From Streptomyces dengpaensis (lineage in GTDB: Bacteria > Actinomycetota > Actinomycetes > Streptomycetales > Streptomycetaceae), in the NCBI RefSeq assembly GCF_002946835.1, contig NZ_CP026652.1:6386001-6450000 (forward strand): 64,000 nt of DNA, in the 5' to 3' direction. The translations under genes were made by a program, and so were the position numbers. Below are positions 44,694-54,367 of this stretch, piece after piece. The notes under the pieces are model-generated. The model saw only the letters and a list, made by a program, of their open reading frames with translations, ran no database searches and was not told the origin of the DNA. Position 1 is the stretch's first letter, and each line of letters starts with the position of its first letter.

Positions 44694-45926
44694 GTGAACG
44701 AGCAGACGCAGGCGCAGTCACAGGCGAGTACGGCACAGCGGGTCGTCGTCGTGGGCGCCGGCATGGCCGGCGTGCAGACCGCGGTCGCCCTGCGCGAACA
44801 GGGCTTCACCGGGAGCGTGACCCTGATCGGGGCGGAGCCCCATCAGCCGTACGACAGGCCGCCGCTGTCCAAGGCCGTGCTGCTCGGCAAGGCCGAGGGT
44901 TCCGCCTTCGACGTCGACTTCGAGGCGCTGGACATCGACCTGCAGCTCGGGCGTGAGGCGCTCGGCGTGCGCTCTGGGGACCATGAGCTGGACACCGAGA
45001 CCGGGCCCGTGCCGTACGACGTCCTGGTCATCGCGACCGGCGCGGAGCCCATCCGGCTGCCGGGCGCGGAGGGCGTGCCCGGGGTTCATCTGCTGCGCAC
45101 CCTGGACGACGCCGAGCGGCTGCGTCCCGTCCTCGCCCAGCAGCACGACATCGTGGTCGTCGGGGCCGGCTGGATCGGCGCCGAGTTCGCCACGGCAGCG
45201 CGGGAGGCGGGGTGCGCGGTGACGGTCGTCGAGGCCGCCGACCGGCCGCTCGCCGGGGCGCTGCCCGCCGAGGTGGCCGCGCCGATGGTGTCCTGGTACG
45301 CGGACAGCGGGGCCTCGCTGCGAACGCACGCGCGCGTGGAACACGTCGAGCCGGGGGCCGTGGTCCTCGACGACGGCACCCGGGTGCCCGCGGGCGCGGT
45401 CGTCGTCGGCATCGGGGCACGCCCCGCGACATCCTGGCTCGCCGGGTCCGGGATCGTGCTGGGCGCCCACCGCGAGATCGTGGCCGACGACCACCTGCGC
45501 ACCTCCGAACCGGACGTCTACGCCGTCGGCGACTGCGCCTCCTTCCCTTCGGGAAGGTATGAGGAACGCCTGCTGGTCCACCACTGGGACAACGCCCTCC
45601 AGGGCCCGCGCACGGTCGCCGCGAACATCATCGGCGAGGCCCCCCTCGCCTACGACCCCGTGCCGTACTTCTGGTCCGAGCAGTTCGGCCGCTTCGTGCA
45701 GTACGTAGGCCACCACGCGCCCGCCGACACGACCCTCTGGCGCGGCGACCCCACCGGCGCCGCCTGGACGGTTTGCTGGCTCCGCGAAACCCGCCTCGTC
45801 GCCCTTCTGGCGGTAGGCCGTCCCCGGGACCTGGCCCAGGGCCGCCGCCTGATCGAGTCGGGCACCCCGATGAACACGGAACTGCTGACGGACCCGTCGA
45901 GGCCTTTGAAGTCGGCCACGGCGTAG
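44694..45926 (+). CDS. FAD/NAD(P)-dependent ferredoxin-reductase-type oxidoreductase
   Basis: 410 residues from a GTG with no Shine-Dalgarno; CTATGGT just upstream may be a -10 box of a leaderless transcript. Two Rossmann motifs, V-V-G-A-G-M-A-G and V-V-G-A-G-W-I-G, bind FAD and NAD(P). The family landmarks Y-D-R-P-P-L-S-K and Y-A-V-G-D-C-A-S-F and a C-terminal reductase domain are present. It likely passes electrons to a ferredoxin or cytochrome P450; no such partner is close. Its last codons are tandemly duplicated. Confidence 0.93.
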   Translation: MNEQTQAQSQASTAQRVVVVGAGMAGVQTAVALREQGFTGSVTLIGAEPHQPYDRPPLSKAVLLGKAEGSAFDVDFEALDIDLQLGREALGVRSGDHELDTETGPVPYDVLVIATGAEPIRLPGAEGVPGVHLLRTLDDAERLRPVLAQQHDIVVVGAGWIGAEFATAAREAGCAVTVVEAADRPLAGALPAEVAAPMVSWYADSGASLRTHARVEHVEPGAVVLDDGTRVPAGAVVVGIGARPATSWLAGSGIVLGAHREIVADDHLRTSEPDVYAVGDCASFPSGRYEERLLVHHWDNALQGPRTVAANIIGEAPLAYDPVPYFWSEQFGRFVQYVGHHAPADTTLWRGDPTGAAWTVCWLRETRLVALLAVGRPRDLAQGRRLIESGTPMNTELLTDPSRPLKSATA

Positions 45927-45961
45927 CCGAGCGCTGAAGTCGGACACGGCGTAGCCGAGCG
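45907..45961 (+). repeat. Tandem duplication spanning the flavoprotein stop
   Basis: Two near-identical 27-28 bp units: TGAAGTCGGCCACGGCGTAG (45907-) and TGAAGTCGGACACGGCGTAG (45935-), each followed by CCGAGCG. The true stop TAG is at 45924-45926; the second unit carries an identical TAG 28 bp later. One mismatch in 27 bases implies a recent duplication. Confidence 0.88.
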
Positions 45962-46142
45962 GCGGCAGGCCCCGGTTCGCCGAAGGCGGAACCGCGCCCG
46001 GGGGAGCCGCACCCGGTGGACCCGGGCGTGTCCCCTCCCCGCCGCGACGGCGGGCCGAAACCCACCCGATCGCGGGAGCGAGGACCCCGCCCCAGGGGAG
46101 ACTCGGGTACCGAGTGTCAGTCCGAGATGGCAGGCTTGTCCC

Positions 46143-46508
46143 GTGACCGAGATTGACGCAAAGATCGATGCTCTCGTCCCCGCCTGGCTCACCCTCCCCG
46201 ACATCGCCGAACAGCTCGGCGTCGAGGTGACCCGCGTCCGGCAGCTGGTCAAGGAGGGCCAGCTGATCGCCGTACGCCGTGGTGAGAACCGCGCGCTGCA
46301 CGTTCCCGCCGCCTTCATCGACGGGGACAAGGTCGTCAAGGGCCTGTCCGGCACCCTGACGCTCCTGCGGGACGACGGCTTCTCCGACGAAGAGGCGCTC
46401 GAGTGGCTCTTCACCCCCGACCCGACCCTGCCCGGCACCCCCGCGCAGGCCCTGAGCGAGAATCGCGGCACGGAGGTGAAGCGCCGCGCCCAGGCGCTCG
46501 CCGTCTGA
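46143..46508 (+). CDS. Rv2175c-like DNA-binding protein
   Basis: 121 residues, GTG start. A MerR/Xre-like helix-turn-helix (about residues 14-50: L-T-L-P-D-I-A-E-Q-L-G-V-E-V-T-R-V-R-Q-L) precedes a C-terminal domain ending K-R-R-A-Q-A-L-A-V. It matches mycobacterial Rv2175c, a DNA-binding substrate of the Ser/Thr kinase PknL. A PASTA kinase lies 4.4 kb away. Target DNA unknown. Confidence 0.88.
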   Translation: MTEIDAKIDALVPAWLTLPDIAEQLGVEVTRVRQLVKEGQLIAVRRGENRALHVPAAFIDGDKVVKGLSGTLTLLRDDGFSDEEALEWLFTPDPTLPGTPAQALSENRGTEVKRRAQALAV

Positions 46509-46525
46509 CCTGAGACAGACCGTCC

Positions 46526-46581
46526 GGCGTACGGACCACGCCCGCCACGGCCCCCGGCCCGGCCACCGTGGTCCGTACGCC
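46526..46581 (+). other. Large hairpin ahead of thiE
   Basis: GGCGTACGGACCACG pairs perfectly (15 bp) with CGTGGTCCGTACGCC; the 26-nt loop is C-rich. It lies between the Rv2175c-like gene and thiE. It may terminate the first gene or lie in the thiE leader; it does not carry the TPP riboswitch core. Confidence 0.65.
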
Positions 46582-46607
46582 ACCGACAGACAAGGGGGGA
46601 CACACGC

Positions 46608-47282
46608 GTGTCCGAGACCGCCGCCACCGCGCGCGCCCGGCTCGCCGACGCCCGCGTCTACCTGTGCACCGACGCCCGCAAGTGCCAGGGCGATCTCGCC
46701 GAGTTCCTGGACGCGGTCCTGGAGAGCGGCGTCGACATCGTGCAGCTGCGTGACAAGAGCCTGGAGGCGGCCGAGGAACTCGAATACCTGGAGCTGTTCG
46801 CCGACAAGTGCCACATGTACGGCACGCTGCTCGCGGTGAACGACCGGGCGGACGTAGCCCACGCGACCCGCGCCACGCACCCGACCGGAGCCGAGGTACT
46901 CCACCTGGGCCAGGGCGACCTCCCGGTTCCCGCCGCCCGCGCCATCCTCGGCGACGACATCCTGATAGGCCGCTCCACGCACTCCGAGTCCGAGGCCGCG
47001 GCCGCCGCCGTCCAGGAGGGCGTGGACTACTTCTGCACCGGCCCCTGCTGGCCGACCCCCACCAAGCCCGGCCGCCACGCGCCCGGCCTCGGCCTGGTCC
47101 GTTACACGGCCTCCCTCGGCACCGACCGCCCCTGGTTCGCGATCGGCGGCATCGACCTCGGCCATCTCGATGAGGTGCTGGAGGCGGGCGCCCGCCGCGT
47201 CGTCGTCGTACGGGCGATCACCGAGGCGGACGACCCGGGAGCGGCGGCGGAAGAGTTCGCGAAGCGGCTGCGTCACCTGTAG
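46608..47282 (+). CDS. thiE: Thiamine-phosphate synthase
   Basis: 224 residues; GTG preceded by AAGGGGGG. TIM-barrel enzyme with [28 protein letters not shown] and the phosphate-binding I-G-G-I-D. It joins hydroxymethylpyrimidine diphosphate to thiazole phosphate. It is read in the opposite direction to thiO-thiS-thiG, 2.5 kb away, and lacks its own visible riboswitch. Confidence 0.95.
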   Translation: MSETAATARARLADARVYLCTDARKCQGDLAEFLDAVLESGVDIVQLRDKSLEAAEELEYLELFADKCHMYGTLLAVNDRADVAHATRATHPTGAEVLHLGQGDLPVPAARAILGDDILIGRSTHSESEAAAAAVQEGVDYFCTGPCWPTPTKPGRHAPGLGLVRYTASLGTDRPWFAIGGIDLGHLDEVLEAGARRVVVVRAITEADDPGAAAEEFAKRLRHL

Positions 47283-47315
47283 TCGTCACGACCGGTCGTC
47301 AGGGCAGATGTCGCG

Positions 47316-47388
47316 AGCAGCTGTCACGTAGCCGTCACGGCAGCTGCCACGTAGCCGTCACGAGCAGTTGTCGCGGGGAGCCGTCGCG
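47316..47388 (+). repeat. Tandem repeats derived from the thiE 3' end
   Basis: Three imperfect units: AGCAGCTGTCACGTAGCCGT (47316-), GCAGCTGCCACGTAGCCGTC (47340-) and AGCAGTTGTCGCGGGGAGCC (47363-), each ending CGTCACG or CGTCGCG. They resemble the thiE end itself (GGCTGCGTCACCTGTAGTCG followed by TCACG), including the TAG. Confidence 0.75.
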
Positions 47389-47487
47389 CGGCACGGCTGT
47401 CCGGCAGGTGTCCGAGGGGTGGACAAGAAGTCGGCAAATCGGGCAATTCTCATTGGTTCGGTTGGGGGACCGGCGCACCCTGGCTAA

Positions 47488-48420
<933 letters not shown>

Positions 48421-48477
48421 ACCCGTCGCACTCGCGTACGACACACTGCGTAGCGGGCACCTGGGAGAGGGGCGTAC

Positions 48478-49419
48478 ATGGGCTGGACGGTCCTCTATAT
48501 CGCTTTCGGCATCGTCGCGCTGTGGCTGCTCGGCGAGGTGCTGCTGCAGTACAAGGCGCGGCTGCGCTACCGGCTACTCGCCTTCGCCGGCTTTCTCGGC
48601 GTGGTCCTCGGTGTGCTGATGCCCTCCGTGGTGGTCATCGGCCTGGGCGCGGCCGCCTTCGCCGTCGGCCAGACGTACGTCACCCTGTCGTTCCGCCGCG
48701 GCTTCGCTCAGGGCTGGGCTCTCAACGGCCACTCCGCGCCCGGCAAGCCCAGCAAGCGCCGCCGCGGCGAGCCGGACGAGCAGGACCCGATGCTGGAGGT
48801 CTCCGACCTCGAGGCGACCGGCGGCGCGTCCTACCGGCAGGACGACGAGTACGCCGAGGACGACGTCTTCGCGCCGGCGCAGTCCGACCGCTTCATGCCC
48901 TCGGGATCCGCCGAGCCCGCGGCCGCCGAGAGCACCGCCGTGTACGAGCCGCAGCCGCTGCCCGACGACACCGGCTCGTACGGCGTCTACAGCGACACCG
49001 CGTACGCGGCGGCCACCGACCAGTCCTACGCGTCCGCCGCCCAGTCCCAGGACCAGCAGGCCTACGCGTACGACGGCTACTCCGGGTACGACCAGCAGCA
49101 GTACGGCTACGACAACGGCCAGCAGCAGTACGCCGCCTACTCCGACCCGTACATCGGCACGCAGACGTACACCGGCGCCTCGTACGACACCACGTACGGC
49201 GGCGATCAGCAGCAGTACATGCAGCAGCAGGGCTACGGCCAGGACCAGTACGCCTCCGGCACCTACGGCGGCGAAACCCCGGCCGCGGGTTCCTGGGTGC
49301 CGCAGCAGCGCACCACCGACGACCCGTACGGCGGTGAACTCCCGCCCGAGCAGCCGTATCCGTACCAGGGCAACACCAACGGCAACGGCGCCGGGTACGA
49401 CGAGCAGTACCGGTACTGA
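48478..49419 (+). CDS. Membrane protein with Tyr/Gln-rich disordered tail
   Basis: 313 residues. Two or three N-terminal transmembrane helices (about 2-20 and 33-65) are followed by a basic segment (S-K-R-R-R-G-E) and a low-complexity tail rich in Tyr, Gln, Gly, Asp and Ala, with repeated Y-D-Q-Q-Q-Y-G-Y and Q-Q-Q-Y motifs. Such tails can drive phase separation or be substrates for Tyr/Ser kinases. It follows metF by 57 bp. Conserved in Streptomyces from memory but of unknown function. Confidence 0.85.
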   Translation: MGWTVLYIAFGIVALWLLGEVLLQYKARLRYRLLAFAGFLGVVLGVLMPSVVVIGLGAAAFAVGQTYVTLSFRRGFAQGWALNGHSAPGKPSKRRRGEPDEQDPMLEVSDLEATGGASYRQDDEYAEDDVFAPAQSDRFMPSGSAEPAAAESTAVYEPQPLPDDTGSYGVYSDTAYAAATDQSYASAAQSQDQQAYAYDGYSGYDQQQYGYDNGQQQYAAYSDPYIGTQTYTGASYDTTYGGDQQQYMQQQGYGQDQYASGTYGGETPAAGSWVPQQRTTDDPYGGELPPEQPYPYQGNTNGNGAGYDEQYRY

Positions 49420-49505
49420 CGGCGCCCGCCAGGGCCGTACGACCCCTCGTCGGGAGCGCACGCCCCCTCGTGCGGGCCGTACGCCCCCTCAGCGCGCCCG
49501 TGTGC

Positions 49506-50999
49506 TTACTGCGAGCCCCGGAACTCCGGTCCCTCCACGATCAGCCCGGCGACCAGCGCGCCCGACATGCCCGCGTGCGGGAGGCCGCCGCCGGGGTGCG
49601 CCCAGCCGCCCGCCGCGAACAGGCCCGGCATGCGCGTGCCGTTCGACGGGTGCAGCAGACGGCCGTCCGCCGCGGCGAGCGCCGGGGCGGGGACCGCGCC
49701 GCCGTCGGCCCCTGTCGTCTCCGCGATGTAGGCCGGGGTGCGGACCTCGTGCCACAGAAGGCGGTCGCGGAGCCCGGGTATGGCACGCTCGGTGACGCCG
49801 AGGACCCGCTCCACATCCGACTCGGACACCGGAAGACCCGAAGGCACGGACACGGTCAGCGTGACCGCCTCGTGCTCCGCGTCCGGTACGAGCGCGGGGT
49901 CGTCGGGGCGCGACACCGTGACCGTGGGCGCGGCCGGGAGTCCCGAGCGCTCACCGAAGAGCCGGTCCAACTCCTCCTCGCGGTCCCCCGCGTGGACCAC
50001 CGTCCGATGCGCCACCCCCTCGGGCCGTCCACCGCGCAGCGCCAGCAGCACGGTCAGCCGGCTGGGCGCCCCGCGCCGCGGCGGGACCTCGCCCTCCGCG
50101 CGTATCGCCGTCCCTGGGGCGAGGCGGTCCAGCGCGCCGGGCGCCACCCCCGCCACGACGAAGTCGGCGTCCGCGACCGTGCCGTCCGTGAGTTCCACGC
50201 CCGCCGCCCGGCCGTCCTTCTCGACGATCCGCTCGACGCAGGTCTCGAAGCGGAACTCGACCTTGCGGGCGAGGCACCGCTCGTACACCGCGCGCGCCAA
50301 CTCCCGTATGCCTCCGCGCACATACCAGCTGCCGAAGGCGTGCTCCATATAGGGCAGCACGGCGGCGCTCGCCGGGGTGACGCGTGGGTCGAGCCCGTAC
50401 GCGAGGGCGGTGCCCTCCAGGAGGGCCGTCAGGCGCGGGTCGCGCAGCTCCCAGGCGGCGACCTCGGCGAGGGTGGTGGCCCGCCGGGTGCGCAGCAGCT
50501 TCTTGTGCGGCACCGAGGGGTAGGGCTCGCGCTCGGCGAGCACCGACCAGTTGGGCCACAGCGGCTCCTCCAGGAGCGGCCGGCGCGTGCGGTCCCACGC
50601 CTCGCGGGCCCGCACCAGGAAGTCGCCCCACCGCGCGCCCGCGGGCGCTCCGAGCGCCTCGTCCAGCGCGCCGACGACTCCGGCACGCGAGGCGTTCGGC
50701 AGCGACACCTCCGTGCCGTCGGCGAAGACATGCCGCGACGACGGGTCAACCTGGACCAGCTCGACGCACTCCTCCAGTGGCTGCTTGCCTGTCTTGATGA
50801 AGAGGTCGCGGTAGACCGCGGGCAGCGGCAGCAGTGCCGGGCCCATGTCGAACGCGAAGCCGTCGCGCTCGAAGCGGCGCACCGCACCGCCGTACGTCGC
50901 CCCACGCTCGTACACCACCACCCGGTGGCCCGCGACGGCCAGCCGGGCGGCGGCCGCCATCGCGCCCATCCCGGCGCCGATCACCGCAATCCGTCCCAT
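49506..50999 (-). CDS. Phytoene-desaturase-like FAD-dependent oxidoreductase
   Basis: 497 residues from the ATG at 50999. It has the dinucleotide-binding V-I-G-A-G-M-G-A-M and Y-E-R-G-A-T-Y-G-G-A of the carotenoid desaturase/isomerase group, and the C-terminal F-A-A-G-G-W-A-H-P-G-G-G-L motif. No phytoene synthase or prenyltransferase lies near, so a carotenoid role is not supported by context. It could act on another isoprenoid or lipid. It is convergent with the membrane-protein gene before it. Confidence 0.86.
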   Translation of the reverse strand: MGRIAVIGAGMGAMAAAARLAVAGHRVVVYERGATYGGAVRRFERDGFAFDMGPALLPLPAVYRDLFIKTGKQPLEECVELVQVDPSSRHVFADGTEVSLPNASRAGVVGALDEALGAPAGARWGDFLVRAREAWDRTRRPLLEEPLWPNWSVLAEREPYPSVPHKKLLRTRRATTLAEVAAWELRDPRLTALLEGTALAYGLDPRVTPASAAVLPYMEHAFGSWYVRGGIRELARAVYERCLARKVEFRFETCVERIVEKDGRAAGVELTDGTVADADFVVAGVAPGALDRLAPGTAIRAEGEVPPRRGAPSRLTVLLALRGGRPEGVAHRTVVHAGDREEELDRLFGERSGLPAAPTVTVSRPDDPALVPDAEHEAVTLTVSVPSGLPVSESDVERVLGVTERAIPGLRDRLLWHEVRTPAYIAETTGADGGAVPAPALAAADGRLLHPSNGTRMPGLFAAGGWAHPGGGLPHAGMSGALVAGLIVEGPEFRGSQ

Positions 51000-51460
51000 G
51001 CCGGGGACTTTATCGGCCACCACTGACAGCCCCGAATCCGCAGGTACCCGGCCAGGGGGAGTACCGACACGGACGCGATCGTCACCAGCGCGCAACGGTC
51101 CGTTCTGGGCGTGAGTGCGCAGGTCTGAGTATCCGTACCTAGTGAGTGAGTTGAGTACGCGCGCGGATGGGGTCCGACCTGCGTGAACGAGAGAGTGGAG
51201 ACACGGAAAGGGGCGCGGCTCCGGCACCGCCGACACGGGGCGGCGGAACGGCTCTCGCGCCCTTGACCGCTCCTTCCGCCGACGCTGTCGGCGGGAGCGA
51301 GGCACGGGGGAACCCGGGGGACGACCGCACGGGGGCCCAACGGGGGAGTACGGGGGAGCACGGCGAAGCGCCGGTTCGAGATGGCCCGTGGGGGATGCGG
51401 CCACGTCGGACCGGCGCTTTCGTGTGCGTCCGCCGGCGAGGGGCAGTGGCTGCCGTATCG
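51000..51460 (+). other. Gene-poor region with MacR-like box, micro-ORFs and hairpins
   Basis: No convincing long gene. TGAGTAT-CC-GTACCTA (51126-51141) resembles the MacR inverted repeat TGAGTAC-N2-GTACTCA at 11 of 14 positions, and another TGAGTAC half-site lies at 51152. A 14-codon GTG ORF (51142-51186) overlaps a 27-codon GTG ORF (51183-51266) at GTGA. Hairpins follow at 51268-51299 and 51367-51418 (AGCGCCGGT/ACCGGCGCT, then TTTCG). Together this could be a short plus-strand transcript of about 280 nt. Confidence 0.45.
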
Positions 51461-51580
51461 GCTCCGCGTCCGCCTGCCCGGCTCCGCGTCTGCCGGCTCG
51501 GCTCCGCGTCTGCCGGCTCGGCTCCGCGTCTGCCGGCTCGGCTCCGCGTCTGCCGGCTCGGCTCCGCGTCCGCCGACCCG
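51461..51580. repeat. 20-bp tandem repeat (VNTR), six units
   Basis: GCTCCGCGTC recurs exactly at 51461, 51481, 51501, 51521, 51541 and 51561. The unit is GCTCCGCGTCTGCCGGCTCG in the four central copies; the first and last diverge. There are no spacers and no coding sequence is supported. It lies 37 bp beyond the TetR gene stop. Confidence 0.93.
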
Positions 51581-51617
51581 GGATCAACGGCTGTCGCCGG
51601 TCCCCGCCGGTCCGACC

Positions 51618-52247
51618 TCAGCGGCTGCCGCTCACGCGCCCCTGCAGCAGCCGCGACAGCGCCGCGTGGACGTCGTCCAGGGAACGCTCCGGCTGGAAGG
51701 CCTTCCAGTCCAGGGCGGCCACCAGGACCATGCCGACCAGCGCGGCCGCCGTCAGCGGGATGTCGATCTCGTCGCTGAGCTCGCCGTTCGCCACCCCGTC
51801 GCGCAGGACGCCCTCGACGACCGCGACCGCCTCCTGCCGGACCACCAGCAGCGTGGACTGCCAGGCCCGGTTGGTGCGCCACAGCTCGGCGACATACAGC
51901 TGCGTGAAGGCCGGATAGCGGTCGATGAAGACGAGCCCGGCCCGGATCATCGCGTCCAGCGCGTCGACCTTGCTGCCGCCGTTCCGCGCGGTCTCTTCCG
52001 CCGCCTCCCGTAGGGAGGCGGTCAGGAGCCCCACGCCGTGCCGCAGCAGCTCTTCGAAGAGAACCGATTTGCTCGCGAAGTTGTAGTAGACCGTGCCCTT
52101 CGCGACCCCGGCGCGCTCGGCGATCTCGTCCACGGTGGTGGCGGAGAAGCCCTGTTCGGCGATCAGGGTGACGGCCGCCTCGTAGAGTTTCTGCCGGGTC
52201 GCCTCGCGACGGCTGCCGCCGCCGATGGTGGTGCTGCTGCTTTCCAT
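51618..52247 (-). CDS. TetR-family transcriptional regulator
   Basis: 209 residues from the ATG at 52247. The N-terminal helix-turn-helix is T-T-V-D-E-I-A-E-R-A-G-V-A-K-G-T-V-Y-Y-N-F followed by K-S-V-L-F-E. The C-terminal ligand domain is variable. It is the third gene of the exporter operon, 35 bp after the permease gene. The palindrome upstream of that operon (55151-55172) is the likely operator, giving autoregulation. Confidence 0.94.
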   Translation of the reverse strand: MESSSTTIGGGSRREATRQKLYEAAVTLIAEQGFSATTVDEIAERAGVAKGTVYYNFASKSVLFEELLRHGVGLLTASLREAAEETARNGGSKVDALDAMIRAGLVFIDRYPAFTQLYVAELWRTNRAWQSTLLVVRQEAVAVVEGVLRDGVANGELSDEIDIPLTAAALVGMVLVAALDWKAFQPERSLDDVHAALSRLLQGRVSGSR

Positions 52248-52282
52248 GGCCCCGATTGTCACAGGAGCCGTCGCCTGCGTGG

Positions 52283-54367
52283 TCACAGGCTCAGCTCCGG
52301 GTGCAGCCGGTCGAGGGTCCACACCTGCTTGCGGCGCGCCGACAGGGTGGTGAGCGCGAGGGCCCCCGCGGTGAAGGCCATCAGGACGGCGCACGCCTGC
52401 CAGACGGGCCCCAGGCCGCCGCCCGTGATGAGCCTCCTGAGGGCCTCGACGACGTAACTCATCGGCATGAAGGGGTGGATCGCGTTGAAGAAGCCCGGAC
52501 TGGTCTGGACGGGGTACGTGCCGCCCGCCGACGTCAGCTGGAGCATCAGGAAGGCGAGGACGAGGATCCGGCCCGCGGCTCCGAAGCGCGCGTTCAGCCA
52601 CTGCACGATCGCCGCGAAGCACGCCGTCACCAGGAACAGGAAGCCCACCGTCCCGGCCGCCCGCGCCATCTCCAGGCCGATCGCCCAGTGGAGCACGGCC
52701 ATCAGGGCCGCCGTCTGCAGTACCCCCACGGCGGCCACCGGAAGCCAGCCCGCCAGCGCGATGCGCCAGGCCGAGGCACCCGCCGCGAGCGCGCGCCGGT
52801 TGAGCGGCTGGATCAGCATGTACGCCACCATCGCGCCCACCCACAGGGACAGCGGGATGAAGTACGGGGCGAAGCCCGTGCCGTAGTTGGGCGCCTTGTG
52901 CAGGTCCTGGGAGGCGAGCCGGACGGGGTTGGCCATGACCTGGGTGCGCTGGTCGCGGTCCCGCTTGCCGTAGTCGGGGATCTGGTCGGCGCCGTCGTGC
53001 AGCCCGCCGACGAGCTTCCCTGAGCCGCCGACGAGCTTGTAGATGCCCGTGTCGAGGTCGCCTGCGCCCGTCTTGAGCGCGCCGACGCCCGTGTCGAGGT
53101 CCGCCGCGCCGGTCTTGGCCGTGCCGAGCCCGGTGTGCAGCCGCTTGGCCCCCTTGGCGGCCTTCTCCGCGCCCTTGTTCAGCTGGTTGATCTCGGAGAC
53201 GGCGTCGTCGAGGTCCTCGGAGAGGTGCGGCGAGCGGTCGGCGAGTGCCTGGGCCTGCTTCTGGAGGGTGGCCAGGTTCTTGTCGAGCGTGTCGAGGTCG
53301 CCGTCCTGGTCGTCGATCAGCGTGTTCACGTCGTCGGCGACCTTGGCCACGTCCGCGGCCGCCTCCTTGGCCTTCTTCAGGCCGGGACACGCGGGGTCGG
53401 GGACCGGCGGGGTCTCGCAGCGCGCCTTGTAGACGGTGTTCAGCGTGCCGGAGGCAGTGTGGGCTCCCTTGGCCGCGGCCGGAGCCGTCTCCACCAGGGT
53501 GTCGAGGTTGTGGCGGATCCCGGCGGCGGAGTCGGCGACGAGCTGGGCCGTGTCGCCGATCGACTTCTCGTTGTCCTTCAGGAAGGGGCCCACCTTGTCC
53601 GCGGCCCCGTTGACCTTGTCGGCCAGCGACTGCGTGCCCTCCGCGACCTGGCGTGAACCGTCCTCCAGGTCGCCCGCGCCCTTGTTGAGCTTCTTCAGGC
53701 CCCCGGAGAGCTTCCCGCTGCCCTTCTTGGCCTCCTCCAGACCGTCCGCGAGATCCTTGGCGCCCTGCTTCGCCTTGCCGATCCCGTCCTTGAGCCGGTC
53801 GGCCCCCTCGGCGGCCTTCACGGTCGCCCCGTGGATGTCCGAGAACGAGATGAAGATCTTGTCGAGGAACGACCGCGAGGCCTTCGTGGACGCGGCCGTG
53901 CGCACCTCGCTGAACACCGTCCGGGAGATCTGCCCGACGATGTAGTTGTTCGCGTCGTTCGTACGCACCTGGAGCGCGCCCGTCTCCGGCACGTCGCCGG
54001 AGCTGGACGCGATCCTCTCGCTGAAGTCGCCCGGCACCGTCAGCGACAGGTAGTACGTGCCGTCCTCGACGCCCCGGCGGGCCTCGGCGGCGCCCACCTC
54101 GTGCCACGCGAAGACGTCGCTGTCCCGCAGCCCCTTGGTGATGTCGTCGCCCGCCGAGACCTTCTTGCCCGCGGCCGTGGCCCCCTCGTCGTCGTTCACC
54201 AGCGCCACGGGGATGCGGTCGAGACGGGCGTACGGATCCCAGAACGACCACAAGTAGAGCGCGCCGTACAGCAGGGGCAGCAACAGGAGCGCGGCCAGCG
54301 CGGCGCGCGGCAGCCTGCCCCGGCCGAAGCGCCTGAGCTCAAGCGCGGCCAGTTTCGGCGAGCGCAT
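52283..54367 (-). CDS. YhgE/Pip-type ABC-2 membrane protein
   Basis: 694 residues. One N-terminal transmembrane helix (about 22-42), a long extracellular region with heptad-like repeats (A-D-G-L-E-E-A-K, L-N-K-G-A-G-D-L, D-L-D-T-G-V-G-A-L), and five or six C-terminal helices. This is the YhgE/Pip architecture of ESX/WXG-like or phage-receptor proteins and of ABC-2 type exporters. The 29-bp overlap with the ATPase gene points to one transport system. Substrate unknown. Confidence 0.9.
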   Translation of the reverse strand: MRSPKLAALELRRFGRGRLPRAALAALLLLPLLYGALYLWSFWDPYARLDRIPVALVNDDEGATAAGKKVSAGDDITKGLRDSDVFAWHEVGAAEARRGVEDGTYYLSLTVPGDFSERIASSSGDVPETGALQVRTNDANNYIVGQISRTVFSEVRTAASTKASRSFLDKIFISFSDIHGATVKAAEGADRLKDGIGKAKQGAKDLADGLEEAKKGSGKLSGGLKKLNKGAGDLEDGSRQVAEGTQSLADKVNGAADKVGPFLKDNEKSIGDTAQLVADSAAGIRHNLDTLVETAPAAAKGAHTASGTLNTVYKARCETPPVPDPACPGLKKAKEAAADVAKVADDVNTLIDDQDGDLDTLDKNLATLQKQAQALADRSPHLSEDLDDAVSEINQLNKGAEKAAKGAKRLHTGLGTAKTGAADLDTGVGALKTGAGDLDTGIYKLVGGSGKLVGGLHDGADQIPDYGKRDRDQRTQVMANPVRLASQDLHKAPNYGTGFAPYFIPLSLWVGAMVAYMLIQPLNRRALAAGASAWRIALAGWLPVAAVGVLQTAALMAVLHWAIGLEMARAAGTVGFLFLVTACFAAIVQWLNARFGAAGRILVLAFLMLQLTSAGGTYPVQTSPGFFNAIHPFMPMSYVVEALRRLITGGGLGPVWQACAVLMAFTAGALALTTLSARRKQVWTLDRLHPELSL

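Noticed and set aside
49506..50999. Carotenoid biosynthetic gene cluster
   Set aside because: A single phytoene-desaturase-like gene without phytoene synthase, prenyltransferase or cyclase nearby does not make a cluster.
51461..51580. CRISPR-like repeats
   Set aside because: The 20-bp units are contiguous without spacers, have no leader and no cas genes nearby; it is a VNTR.
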